This document shows positions 7,452 through 15,389 of a stretch of 33,278 nucleotides of DNA, piece after piece. The first letter of the stretch is position 1; the number at the start of each line of letters is the position of its first letter. The notes under the pieces were generated by a model. The model did no database searches. It had not been told where the DNA came from and was given only the letters and a program-made list of their open reading frames with translations. The position numbers and the translations under genes were made by a program. The stretch comes from Candidatus Aenigmatarchaeota archaeon (lineage in GTDB: Archaea; Aenigmatarchaeota; Aenigmatarchaeia; CG10238-14; SCSR01). Where the stretch lies: NCBI GenBank assembly GCA_016177025.1, contig JACOWB010000001.1:1-33278 (forward strand), in the 5' to 3' direction.

Positions 7452-7934
7452 ATGGTTGAGGCTATTATACAGAATTTGATAAGCAATTTCTCTTACCTAG
7501 GCGTATTTCTGTCAAGCATAATAACAAGTGCGTCGATTATATTTCCACTTCCAGGGCAATTAGTCCTTGTATTTGCGGTATTGCTTAAACTAAACCCGCT
7601 CTTAACATCTCTTTTGACAGCTGTCGGCTCAATGATAGGTGAGATGACAGGATATGGTGTTGGACTTGCGGGTGGGAAAATAGCTGGAAAAAGGTTCAAA
7701 GGTCATAAAAAACTGGTAAAGACAATTAAAAGATACTATAACAAATACGCTTTTTTGATGATATTCGCGACCGCTTTTCTCTTTTTTCCGTTCGACTTGG
7801 TTGGGATTATTAGTGGCATGAGCAGGTATGATGTCAGAAAGTTCTTGTTGGCTGGGTTTTTAGGCAAATTTTTGAAAACTTTGCTTATCATCTACCTCAT
7901 TCAGAACGGCATTCATCTTTTTGGATTTGCATGA
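7452..7934 (+). CDS. DedA/VTT-domain (SNARE-associated) membrane protein
   Basis: This 160-residue integral membrane protein shows the VTT pattern: an N-terminal hydrophobic segment, then IIFPLPGQLVLVFAVLL, a re-entrant SMIGEMTGYGVGLAGGKIAGKRF segment, a charged loop, and the C-terminal half with FPFDLVGIISGMSRYDVRKFLLAGFLGKFLKTLLIIYLI. The family is associated with lipid scrambling and membrane homeostasis; the function here is inferred. An AT-rich box near 7422-7435 lies about 26 nt upstream of the start. Confidence 0.8.
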   Translation: MVEAIIQNLISNFSYLGVFLSSIITSASIIFPLPGQLVLVFAVLLKLNPLLTSLLTAVGSMIGEMTGYGVGLAGGKIAGKRFKGHKKLVKTIKRYYNKYAFLMIFATAFLFFPFDLVGIISGMSRYDVRKFLLAGFLGKFLKTLLIIYLIQNGIHLFGFA

Positions 7935-7980
7935 GGACAAGTTAGAAATACAGATAAATCTAATTTTATAAAGTGATGAT

Positions 7981-8490
7981 ATGCGTGAAAGGGCATCAAA
8001 GTTTGAAATCTTCATTGACGGTTTGATACCAATCGCGCTTGTTCTGCTGGTAGTGATAACTGTAATAGAGTTATTCTTTTCAAAGTTCGCACGACCCTAC
8101 AGGTGGCTAATAGACATTATTGACTTTTGGATTATTCTAATCTTCATTCTGGATCTTATGTTCAAATACAAGCATGCAAAAAGCATCCCGGACTTTCTAA
8201 AGCATTACTGGCCATATATTATAGCGGTCTTCCCATTCTTCCTAGTTATAAGAGTAATAGAAAGGTTCTATCAAATTTCAACAGCATCGGCCAGCTCCAC
8301 CATAATTTTTGGGAGATATATAGCAAACGCTTTAAGCGAAGCTAGAATGGCGAGAATAGCCGAACTCTTCAGATTCATCAACATATCTGCCAGAATGTTA
8401 AGGGCTACCTACTTCTATGAAAACCCCAAAGTAAGGCATAAAATAAATACGACTAAATTGCTAGGATTGGGAACAAAGAGGAAACGATAA
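7981..8490 (+). CDS. Voltage-sensor-like four-helix membrane protein without a pore
   Basis: The 169-residue protein has three or four membrane helices. LIDIIDFWIILIFILDLMFKY followed by KSIPDFLKHYWPYIIAVFPFF resembles helices S2 and S3 of voltage-gated cation channels, including an acidic residue in S2 and a W/D-type S3. A later segment, YIANALSEARMARIAELFRFINISARML, has Arg residues at intervals, as an S4-S5 region might. There is no GYG/GFG selectivity filter and the protein ends with a basic tail, so it is at most a sensor module or an unrelated four-helix protein. ThrRS starts one base after its stop codon, which suggests co-transcription. The assignment is tentative. Confidence 0.55.
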   Translation: MRERASKFEIFIDGLIPIALVLLVVITVIELFFSKFARPYRWLIDIIDFWIILIFILDLMFKYKHAKSIPDFLKHYWPYIIAVFPFFLVIRVIERFYQISTASASSTIIFGRYIANALSEARMARIAELFRFINISARMLRATYFYENPKVRHKINTTKLLGLGTKRKR

Positions 8491-8491
8491 C

Positions 8492-9148
8492 ATGAGGATA
8501 TTACAGTCGCATGCAGATTTCATAGAATTTGAACCCACGCAAAAAGAGATTTCTCAGGCAGAGGAGGTTGAAAAGAAAAAATACAGATATGAAGATATAG
8601 TGGTCTTGTTTGTTTCCGTTGAAAGGGATGACACAGAAGCTGTTGGAAAAAAAGCTATCGATGATGTTAAAGAATTTCTTGGAAAAATCAAAGGAAATAA
8701 AATACTAGTGTATCCCTTTGCGCATCTGAGCAGAAATCTTGCAATGCCGAACGACGCGCTAAAAATTATCAAGGGCATGGAGATGTATGCAAAGTCGATG
8801 AAAATAGAAACTTATCGCGCACCGTTTGGATGGACAAAATCATTGCATATAAAAACCAAAGGTCATCCTCTTGCTGAAACTGCGAAAATATACGGTACGG
8901 AAGCAAAGGCAGAGGTCAGACGAGATAAGACATCATCAAAAAAAATAATTCTTGACAGAAAAGGCCTGCCACCCAACGACCATAGGATACTCGGACAGGA
9001 CCTTAAGATATTCACATTCGCAGACGAAGTCGGCGCTGGTTTGCCGCTTTTCATGCCTAATGGAGAATTCATCAAACACAAGTTGCAAGAGTTCATGAGC
9101 CTGCCCGCACCATCACATGATTTTCAAACAGTTAGTAACAAGCTATAA
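8492..9148 (+). CDS. thrS: Threonyl-tRNA synthetase, N-terminal fragment (archaeal editing domain and start of catalytic core)
   Basis: Residues 1 to about 140 are the archaeal ThrRS editing domain, related to D-aminoacyl-tRNA deacylase, which clears Ser-tRNA(Thr): it has the YPFAHLS motif and RAPFGWTKSLHIKTKGHPLAE. Next comes the linker DHRILGQDLKIFTFADEVGAGLPLFMPNGEFIKHKLQEFM, the entry to the class II catalytic core (motif 1 region). About there (near 9097) the frame jumps: the rest of motif 1 and the TGHW-type segment are missing, and this frame runs into a stop at 9146-9148 after a non-native tail. The continuation is in another frame at 9099-10028. As read, the gene cannot yield an active synthetase. 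Confidence 0.85.
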   Translation: MRILQSHADFIEFEPTQKEISQAEEVEKKKYRYEDIVVLFVSVERDDTEAVGKKAIDDVKEFLGKIKGNKILVYPFAHLSRNLAMPNDALKIIKGMEMYAKSMKIETYRAPFGWTKSLHIKTKGHPLAETAKIYGTEAKAEVRRDKTSSKKIILDRKGLPPNDHRILGQDLKIFTFADEVGAGLPLFMPNGEFIKHKLQEFMSLPAPSHDFQTVSNKL

Positions 9149-10028
9149 TGATTTGCCGTTGCGTTTAGCTGAAGCGGGGACAACTTATAGAAAGGAATTA
9201 TCAGGAGTAACATATGGTCTCATTAGAGTGTTAGGATTCTGCCAAAATGATGCTCACATTTACGTGAGAAAAGACCAGCTGAAGGATGAATTCACAAAGG
9301 TTTTGCAATTGTTCAAAGAAGTTTACAAAATAATGGAGATAAAAGGATATTGGTTCAGGCTTTCTTTGCCTGATTTCAAAAAACATCCGGAAAAATTTAC
9401 AGGAAACGCGAAAGAATGGGAATTTGCATCAGAGGAAATAAGGAAAGCGATGAAAGAATTTGGGCAGAAATTTGTAGAAGAAAGGGGTGAAGCTGCATTT
9501 TACGGGCCGAAGATTGATGTGCAGATAAAGAATACTCTTGGTAAGGAAGAAACTATAGCTACATCCCAAGTTGACATTGTTGTTCCTAAAAGAATTGGAT
9601 TGACCTACAGGGAAAAGGACGGCAAAGATGGAACGGTGATAATAATCCACAGGGCCATTCTTGGTAGCTATGAAAGGTTTATTGCATATCTTCTGGAGCA
9701 GACAAATGGAAACTTGCCCATTTGGTTGTCATCATTGCAAGTCAAGATAGCAACATTGTCGGAGGAAAATGTTAAATATGCTCAAACTGTTGAAAAGGAA
9801 TTGACTGAAAGCGGTATAAGGGCAGAAGGAGATTATGAATCCCACACGATTGAATACAAGATAAGAAGTGCGCAACTCCAGAAAATTCCTTATGTTATTG
9901 TAATTGGGAAGAAAGAGGAAGCAAATAAAACTGTAGCTGTTAGAACGAGGGATGGAAAAGTTAAGTATGGAATGGAATTAGAAAAACTTGTAAAGCAACT
10001 GAATGATGAAATAAAAAATTTTAGATAA
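9117..10028 (+). CDS. thrS: Threonyl-tRNA synthetase, C-terminal fragment (catalytic core remainder and anticodon-binding domain)
   Basis: This frame picks up ThrRS at a CPHHHMIFK motif (in frame from 9099), which corresponds to the conserved NCPxH zinc-ligand motif. It continues with SYNDLPLRLAEAGTTYRKELSG, motif 2 (GVTYGLIRVLGFCQNDAHIYV), motif 3 (HRAILGSYERFIAYLLE) and the C-terminal anticodon-binding domain ending LVKQLNDEIKNFR. Comparison with the usual family layout suggests 45-50 residues are missing between the two frames, plus a frame change. The annotated ATG is an internal Met, not a natural start. Either a real deletion or an assembly error; ThrRS is essential, which favours the latter unless another copy exists. 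Confidence 0.85.
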   Translation: MIFKQLVTSYNDLPLRLAEAGTTYRKELSGVTYGLIRVLGFCQNDAHIYVRKDQLKDEFTKVLQLFKEVYKIMEIKGYWFRLSLPDFKKHPEKFTGNAKEWEFASEEIRKAMKEFGQKFVEERGEAAFYGPKIDVQIKNTLGKEETIATSQVDIVVPKRIGLTYREKDGKDGTVIIIHRAILGSYERFIAYLLEQTNGNLPIWLSSLQVKIATLSEENVKYAQTVEKELTESGIRAEGDYESHTIEYKIRSAQLQKIPYVIVIGKKEEANKTVAVRTRDGKVKYGMELEKLVKQLNDEIKNFR

Positions 10029-10051
10029 GCTTGAAATAGAATTATTCAAAA

Positions 10052-10870
10052 TTAGTTCACAGGTCTAGAATTGCTCCAAACCATTTTGAAAACAGGTTCT
10101 AACAAATTAGCTGCCGCATGCTCGCTCTTGCTCCAGAACGCCATATGCTGGGTGTCATGGACTTTATGGTCTGTCAACGAGAAAACAATCTCTTTACCAT
10201 CAACAACTGCGAATCTCCCGGCTATCGGCAAATCTTTGCTGTTCAAGCTTCTTACCTCAGCCAGATTGCTTAATCCTTTGACTGCTTCTGTCGATTTATC
10301 CAATCCAGTCACCGCTACTTGTACTTTCACTCCACGCTCGACGGCACGTTTTAGATCGTTATAATGATTCTCAAACAATTCGTCCAATCCCTCTGCTGTT
10401 GTTACTACATTTATTCTTTTGTTGGCAACTTTGAACATGGACGACATCTGCTGCGTGACAGAATACTTGCCTTTCAGCGCGCCTGTGATTTCTTCGGGTG
10501 TAATCATGCTCAATCCTTGCGTATAGACAGAACTCAACTCTCTCATAATTTGCGAAGATTTCAAATCATCCATCCTTTCCATGGTTATCTTCATGTCTTC
10601 TTCGACTTTCTTCTCGGCTCTGTCTAAAGCTTCAGCTGGGTTTATAGCGACGTATCTTAATGGCTTGGCTGTCTGGACAACGACAAATCCCTTTTCAGCA
10701 AGGCTTTGAAGAATATCGTAGCTTCTGGATCGCGGAACATTAGCTATTTCAGACAGCTCACCTGCAGTTGAAGTGCCTCGCGCTAGCAAAGCTACCCATA
10801 ACTTCCTTTCGTATAGGTTCAGACCTATTCCTTTCAATGCATCCATCACTTTTTGCGAAGCTAAAGGCAT
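10052..10870 (-). CDS. TrmB-family transcriptional regulator
   Basis: The 272-residue protein has an N-terminal winged helix-turn-helix of the TrmB type at residues 8-75 (LNLYERKLWVALLARGTSTAGELSEIANVPRSRSYDILQSLAEKGFVV), a short helical linker at about 80-115, and a C-terminal domain resembling the phospholipase-D-like effector fold of TrmB proteins (MFKVANKRINVVTTAEGLDEL...GRFAVVDGKEIVFSLTD). TrmB regulators usually control sugar uptake or metabolism, but no such genes are adjacent, so targets are unknown. An inverted repeat overlaps its TATA region (10900-10913), suggesting autoregulation. Confidence 0.88.
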   Translation of the reverse strand: MPLASQKVMDALKGIGLNLYERKLWVALLARGTSTAGELSEIANVPRSRSYDILQSLAEKGFVVVQTAKPLRYVAINPAEALDRAEKKVEEDMKITMERMDDLKSSQIMRELSSVYTQGLSMITPEEITGALKGKYSVTQQMSSMFKVANKRINVVTTAEGLDELFENHYNDLKRAVERGVKVQVAVTGLDKSTEAVKGLSNLAEVRSLNSKDLPIAGRFAVVDGKEIVFSLTDHKVHDTQHMAFWSKSEHAAANLLEPVFKMVWSNSRPVN

Positions 10871-10899
10871 TTTATCACGATGATTTTAATTCTGAATCC

Positions 10900-10913
10900 A
10901 AGCTTAAAAGCTT
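10900..10913 (-). promoter_or_regulatory. AAGCTT-AA-AAGCTT inverted repeat over the trmB promoter
   Basis: Two AAGCTT half-sites separated by two bases sit 30-43 nt upstream of the TrmB-family ATG. On the minus strand the repeat contains CTTTTAAGC, which is in place for a TATA box with a short leader. A regulator bound there would block TBP, so autoregulation is a reasonable inference. Confidence 0.45.
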
Positions 10914-10958
10914 TTGTGCCACTCGGTGATAATTAATCCGGGAGAAAAGTATAAAAGC

Positions 10959-12665
10959 TTACCCTATCTTTCCTTGACTCTTGTACAAGGATGTTACTCT
11001 TTCGATGGTGTCTGCATCATTTGGTCCTTTGTCTTCTCGTATTCTTACGAATCTTGGAAATCGCAATCCAAATCCTGATTCATAATTAGGTGATTTTTGA
11101 ATTTCTTGGTATGCAACTTCTAAAACTATTTTTGGCTTAACTGATATTGTCTTTCTTTTTTCGGATACGATGATTTTTTTTAGGATTTTGGTCATTGATG
11201 CGTATTCCTCCTCGCTTAACCCTGTAGACATGTTGCCGCAACTCAGAAATTTACCTGTATCTGGGTCTCTGCATGCCAACTCGTAGCTTGTCAACCATTT
11301 TGATCTCACACCTTCTCCCCATGTTGCACTAATTATGACCAAATCTAAATTTTCCATGACTCCCTTTATCTTATACATTGCACCGACATGGCGACCGAAT
11401 GTGTAAACAGAATCTGGAACTTTCAGCATCAGACCTTCTTGCCTGCCTTTCAGCGCTTCTTGATAAAATTGCTCTAGTTTTTCCGTATCGCTTGTGATAA
11501 TCGATTTGGCCATTTGGAATTTACCAATTATTGGATTCAATATTTTTTCAAGCTCTTTTCTTCTTTCTGTCAATGGCGCATTGAAAAGTGTTTTACCGTG
11601 GATATACATGGCATCGAAAAGATTCACTTGAACCGGAATTTCCTTAGCCATTTTTTCTATGTCATACTTCCTGTGAACCCTCTGACCTAATATCTGAAAT
11701 GGCAAAGGATGTCCTGTTTTAGCATCTATTCCCAACGCCTCACCCTCGACAATGCATTCTTCAGCTTTCAAGCATTTCCTCGCAAGCTCGACTATATCCG
11801 GAAACTGTTTTGTAATGTCTTCTTGCCGTCTTGTGAAGAGCCAGAGACGATTTCCTTTTTTTTCTATTATAACGCGCATGCCGTCGTACTTGTACTCTGC
11901 AATCACCTCACCAAATTCCTTTACAACATCTTCTATTTTTTCTGCAGCTAAACCAAGCATAACCTGCATTGGTTTACCAAATTGTATACCAACTCTCTGC
12001 AATCCTTTAATCCCCATCTCTTTTGCCATCTCAGCTACTGAACCGTAATCGTTAGTCAGGCCCCATGCATTCTCAACAGCTTCGACAGCTTTCCCCTTAT
12101 CCTCCTTTGCAGTTTTTTCATCAATTAGGAAAGCACTAACAATTGCATCTCTAATAATTCCTTCGGCAGCACCGACACGCAACTCGCCTAGGATAGTTCT
12201 CACGATATATCTAGCTTCTTTCGGCTGCGCAGAGATTATCAATTCTGATATCAAACCCAATTTCCTGTCTTGAGAGCCTTCGCCTGTCATAGTGACTAAT
12301 TTCTGCAAATTCTCAAACACATGGTCGGATGATAGTTTCTTTTTTAAAAGGATTGTCTGACTTCTTCCTGCGACACATCGTTCAGCTGTCAATCCCAAAT
12401 CGCCTGTTTTTTTGAATATGCCGTCCACTTTTTCTGATGAAAGACCTGAGGACTTGGAGATGGCTTTGATCATCATCTGTGTAGCTATGCCCAATTCGTA
12501 TTCAGAATAAGACGGGAAAACTCTTCCTTGCAATAGAAGCACAATTTTTGACAGCTCGTTGGACTGCACTGATTTAAGAAATTTGGCTATTATATCGGCC
12601 TTGGCCAGCTTGGAAGATACATTCTCCAGTTTCTCGTATATGTCCGCAAGTATAGAATATTCCAT
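10959..12665 (-). CDS. lig: ATP-dependent DNA ligase, archaeal type
   Basis: The enzyme seals nicks in DNA replication and repair. Its domains run in order: N-terminal DNA-binding domain (about 1-210), adenylation domain with the nucleotidyl-lysine motif EYKYDGMR (Lys 259 when counted from this start), then FTRRQEDITKQFPDI, EGEALGID, EGLMLKVPDSVY, and a C-terminal OB domain ending LRFPRFVRIREDKGPNDAD. An ATG at 12674 is in frame, but an AT-rich box (12683-12694) puts the transcript start near 12663-12667, and the usual family start is MxYSxLADxYEKLE, so I prefer 12665 (568 residues). It diverges from a small zinc-ribbon gene. Confidence 0.93.
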   Translation of the reverse strand: MEYSILADIYEKLENVSSKLAKADIIAKFLKSVQSNELSKIVLLLQGRVFPSYSEYELGIATQMMIKAISKSSGLSSEKVDGIFKKTGDLGLTAERCVAGRSQTILLKKKLSSDHVFENLQKLVTMTGEGSQDRKLGLISELIISAQPKEARYIVRTILGELRVGAAEGIIRDAIVSAFLIDEKTAKEDKGKAVEAVENAWGLTNDYGSVAEMAKEMGIKGLQRVGIQFGKPMQVMLGLAAEKIEDVVKEFGEVIAEYKYDGMRVIIEKKGNRLWLFTRRQEDITKQFPDIVELARKCLKAEECIVEGEALGIDAKTGHPLPFQILGQRVHRKYDIEKMAKEIPVQVNLFDAMYIHGKTLFNAPLTERRKELEKILNPIIGKFQMAKSIITSDTEKLEQFYQEALKGRQEGLMLKVPDSVYTFGRHVGAMYKIKGVMENLDLVIISATWGEGVRSKWLTSYELACRDPDTGKFLSCGNMSTGLSEEEYASMTKILKKIIVSEKRKTISVKPKIVLEVAYQEIQKSPNYESGFGLRFPRFVRIREDKGPNDADTIERVTSLYKSQGKIG

Positions 12666-12682
12666 ACAATACATTTATTAGG

Positions 12683-12694
12683 AAATATTTTAAA
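12683..12694. promoter_or_regulatory. AT-rich box placed to serve both lig and the divergent zinc-ribbon gene
   Basis: AAATATTTTAAA is nearly symmetric. Its centre lies about 25 nt from the lig ATG (12665) on one side and about 31 nt from the ATG at 12721 on the other. It could be a shared TATA region for divergent promoters. There is no experimental support. Confidence 0.4.
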
Positions 12695-12720
12695 CAATTA
12701 TTAGGTTGGTCGAGAAAAGG

Positions 12721-12897
12721 ATGGCTCTTAGTCACAGGTTTTTGAACAGTTGGCGACACTCTTGCTGCGAGAGTTGCCTTAAAAATGCGCACAGAGAGGA
12801 AAAAATGATTTTAAAGAGAGTGGTCTCTCCGAATGACGAATCCAAATATCTCGATCTTTACGTATGCACAAAATGCGGATCCACCAGAAGATTGTGA
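12721..12897 (+). CDS. Small zinc-ribbon protein of unknown function
   Basis: The protein has 58 residues when started at the ATG (MALSHRFLNSW). An in-frame TTG at 12706 is possible but less likely, because the purine run GAGAAAAGG just before the ATG could serve as a ribosome-binding site. Two cysteine knuckles (CCESC near residue 15 and CTKCGS near residue 50) bracket a charged middle, the spacing of a zinc ribbon. Divergent from DNA ligase. The family is not recognised. Confidence 0.65.
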   Translation: MALSHRFLNSWRHSCCESCLKNAHREEKMILKRVVSPNDESKYLDLYVCTKCGSTRRL

Positions 12898-12937
12898 AAG
12901 GATTTACATTTAACTAACAAACTATTTTTAAGATAAT

Positions 12938-13561
12938 ATGGACTTTTTCAACGCTGTCACATCACAGGCTGACGTTAAGAAATATGAGAAAAGAGGGGTC
13001 GATGATAAACTAATCGGTGTCATGCTTTACATGGCTAACCATGCGGAATCATCTGGAAACTTGCAGGGATGGGAATTCATTGTTGTCAGAGACCCTGAAA
13101 TCAAAAAAAAATTGCATAAAGCTGCTTTGAAACTTGATGTTGTAAGGGATGCTCCTGTTGACATTGTTGTTTGCGCGGATTTGAAAAAATTCAGCATTAA
13201 ATACGAGGAAAGAGGCGAGTATCTGTATTCTATACAGGACACCGCTGGAGCTATAACTATAATGATGCTGGCGGCACAAATCCTTGGCCTTGGAACCAAT
13301 TGGGTCAGGGCGTTTGACGAGCAGGATGTAAAAGTGACACTAGGCCTGCCGAATGAAGTCAGGCCAGTTGGCATTATAACCGTCGGCTATCCAGCTGACA
13401 AGACTGGAAAAAAGAGCCCTAAACCATTTGAATACATGACATCGTTGGATATGTTCAAGAGAAAGTATGATATCTCGTACTTGTTCCAAATCGGACCCAA
13501 GGAAGAAGTGTTCAAACCTATACTCAACCAGATAATCGACAAGCTGAAGAAAGAAAAATAG
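12938..13561 (+). CDS. Nitroreductase-family flavoprotein
   Basis: The 207-residue protein has the FMN-dependent nitroreductase fold: an N-terminal segment that would normally carry the R-R-S FMN-phosphate motif (here less canonical, with SQADVKKYEKRGV), then ANHAESSGNLQGWEFIVV (usual PSxxNxQPW region), a central IQDTAGAITIMMLAAQILGLGTNWV helix and the C-terminal LGLPNEVRPVGIITVGYPADK. It probably reduces a quinone, nitro compound or flavin using NAD(P)H; the substrate is unknown. A likely TATA region near 12906-12914 is about 26 nt from the ATG. Confidence 0.85.
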   Translation: MDFFNAVTSQADVKKYEKRGVDDKLIGVMLYMANHAESSGNLQGWEFIVVRDPEIKKKLHKAALKLDVVRDAPVDIVVCADLKKFSIKYEERGEYLYSIQDTAGAITIMMLAAQILGLGTNWVRAFDEQDVKVTLGLPNEVRPVGIITVGYPADKTGKKSPKPFEYMTSLDMFKRKYDISYLFQIGPKEEVFKPILNQIIDKLKKEK

Positions 13562-13611
13562 CGGCTAATAAGTTTAAGATATAAAGAAACGAAAATATTA
13601 TTAGTGAATCT

Positions 13612-15048
13612 ATGAGCAAGCTTCTGGTTTCTGCCTTTTTCATCACGCTGTTTATAAGCGTGTCTATAGTATTTGCTGCAGGAGTAGAACTTTCCTTACC
13701 AAGCAGTGCTGCAGGATACACAACAGAAACATCCGGTATAGACGTGACTGTTAAAAATACGCAGGATAAGACAGATACCTTCACATTGTCATTATTCCCG
13801 ACTCAATTCGAGAAGGTAAGCGCTAATCTGGACACTTTTCTCATAACTCTCAAACCTGGCGAGGAAAAAACTGGAAAATTAACCTTTTCCATACCTATAG
13901 ATGCTGAACCCGGCTCTTTGAGATTTGATGTGACTGCCAAATCGACCTCCGACGAGTCTTTGTCAGATGCGAAAAGTGTTATACTAAATGTACAAAGAAT
14001 AACTTCGGTTTATATTCCGGGACTATCGCTGGTGAAGTACACGCTCAATCCCGGTGAGGAAGTTGAAATAACGTCCAAAGTTTTCAATCTTGAAGACGCA
14101 TTATCCGGCAAAAATTTCCTGAAAATAACTGTAAGAAAAGGCACTGCTGTAGTGAAAACATTTGACGAGAGTCTGGATTCTATTGGCGCAAAATCGTCTG
14201 TTTCTGTAGTTAAAAGCTTCGCTCTTGACAGATATGATGCACCGGGAAGTTATGTCATTGAAGCTGAGCTCAGGGATGTGTCCAACCAACTGAAATATTC
14301 AAAGTCAATCAACTTTCAGGTAAATACAATTACCCAACCGCCAACTGAATATACGCAAAAATCCGGCGGCTATAATGTTCTTTTCTCTTCTGTAACTATC
14401 AAAGTGAAGAATGAAGGAAATGTCGAACTGCCTGCATTCACAGTAACTGAAAATATTCCAAAGTTCGCACAGGGTTTGTTTGATCCTGATATAGAACCTT
14501 CAACTACAGATTCGTCTGGCAATAGCGTTGTGTATACATGGTCTGTACCGGCACTGTCACCTGGAGGACAATATACAATTGGATATAAACTCGCTATCTG
14601 GAGAATCTGGATGACACTTGGTTTGGTTGGGGGTATTGGCTATGGTGCTTATAGATGGCTATCAAAACCAAGGATTGGCAAAGCAGTAAGGCACGAAGGT
14701 GAGATAAGAAGAGGTAAGGAAATAGTAGTTCTGCTTGAAGTGAAGAATAGGGCTTTGCATGAAATCAAGGATGTGGAAATTATTGATGTTGTGCCGCAGA
14801 TTGCTAGAGTTGTTGATAAGTTCGATACTTTGCGACCGAAGGCGAAGAGAGTTGTGAATGGTACGGAATTGAGATGGAATCTCGGTGCTATGCGATCGGG
14901 TGAAGAGAGAGTGGTGACATACAGAATAAGATCGGTAGTTGATATTGTTGGGCATTTGGCTCTGCCAGAGGCGCAGATGGTTTTCTTGGACAGGCATAAG
15001 GTAAAGAGAATGAGCGTGTCGAAGCAGGCTCTGGCGAAGGCCGAGTAA
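13612..15048 (+). CDS. Signal-peptide, single-TM protein with beta-sandwich domains outside and inside
   Basis: The protein has 478 residues. Residues 1-22 are a signal peptide (LLVSAFFITLFISVSIVFAAG). Three tandem Ig-like/CARDB/DUF11-type beta domains follow: about 25-130 (with LKPGEEKTGKLTFSI), about 135-240, and about 250-325. One TM helix lies at about 327-347, ending in YRWLSK. The C-terminal part (350-478) is again a beta-sandwich: EVKNRALHEIKDVEIIDVVP...LRWNLGAMRSGEERVVTYRI mirrors the pre-TM VKNEGNVELPAFTVTENIP...TWSVPALSPGGQYTIGYKL. So related domains face both the outside and the cytoplasm. Probably a cell-surface or envelope protein; function unknown. Confidence 0.75.
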   Translation: MSKLLVSAFFITLFISVSIVFAAGVELSLPSSAAGYTTETSGIDVTVKNTQDKTDTFTLSLFPTQFEKVSANLDTFLITLKPGEEKTGKLTFSIPIDAEPGSLRFDVTAKSTSDESLSDAKSVILNVQRITSVYIPGLSLVKYTLNPGEEVEITSKVFNLEDALSGKNFLKITVRKGTAVVKTFDESLDSIGAKSSVSVVKSFALDRYDAPGSYVIEAELRDVSNQLKYSKSINFQVNTITQPPTEYTQKSGGYNVLFSSVTIKVKNEGNVELPAFTVTENIPKFAQGLFDPDIEPSTTDSSGNSVVYTWSVPALSPGGQYTIGYKLAIWRIWMTLGLVGGIGYGAYRWLSKPRIGKAVRHEGEIRRGKEIVVLLEVKNRALHEIKDVEIIDVVPQIARVVDKFDTLRPKAKRVVNGTELRWNLGAMRSGEERVVTYRIRSVVDIVGHLALPEAQMVFLDRHKVKRMSVSKQALAKAE

Positions 15049-15082
15049 GATTTTTATATTAGCGATTTGCTTATTCTATTAA

Positions 15083-15193
15083 CCCCGCTTAGCTCAATGG
15101 TGGAGCGCGCCGCTGTAGCCTAGTACTGTTGTGCTAGAGATCAGCACTCTACCGGATACGGTGAGGTTGTGAGTTCAAGTCTCACAGCGGGGA
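15083..15193 (+). tRNA. tRNA-Tyr(GUA) with a 39-nt anticodon-loop intron
   Basis: The acceptor arms are CCCCGCU (15083-15089) and AGCGGGG (15186-15192), with A73 at 15193; C1-G72 is the archaeal tyrosine identity pair. The D arm is GCUC/GAGC, the anticodon stem CGCCG (15108-15112) with CGGUG (15159-15163), the anticodon GUA at 15115-15117, and the T arm GUGAG/CUCAC. The intron occupies about 15119-15157, at the usual 37/38 site. It pairs GUAG (15115-15118) with CUAC (15149-15152) and has an internal hairpin GUGCU/AGCAC. The bulge-helix-bulge is looser than in tRNA-Ile. The mature length is 72 nt and CCA is not encoded. Confidence 0.9.
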
Positions 15194-15231
15194 CAAATCT
15201 TTAAAAACATTTACTTACAGTATTATTTTAT

Positions 15232-15344
15232 TGACGACCAAAGCGAAGGTGAAACACCCGTTCCCATTCGAACACGGAAGTTAAGACCTTCAGCGTAGTG
15301 GTCTGTACTAATGCGAGAGCGTTGGGAAATCCACTGCGTCGTCA
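15232..15344 (+). rRNA. rrf: 5S ribosomal RNA
   Basis: Helix I is closed by UGACGAC (15232-15238) with GUCGUCA (15338-15344). The conserved loop region CCCAUUCGAACACGGAAGUUAAG is split here as CCCATTCGAACACGGAAG then TTAAGACC, followed by the expected CAGCG and late GCGAGAGC...GGGAAA motifs. The ends are set from helix I and could differ by a few bases. It stands alone between tRNA-Tyr and tRNA-Asp; there is no 16S or 23S rRNA in the window. Confidence 0.92.
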
Positions 15345-15389
15345 GCCTCTTTTAGATTTATAAACACGCTTCTCATATTATTCAATCAA

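Noticed and set aside
15119-15157. A second, nested intron inside the tRNA-Tyr intron
   Set aside because: The 39-nt insertion forms one internal hairpin and I could not place a second bulge-helix-bulge; a single intron is enough to explain it.
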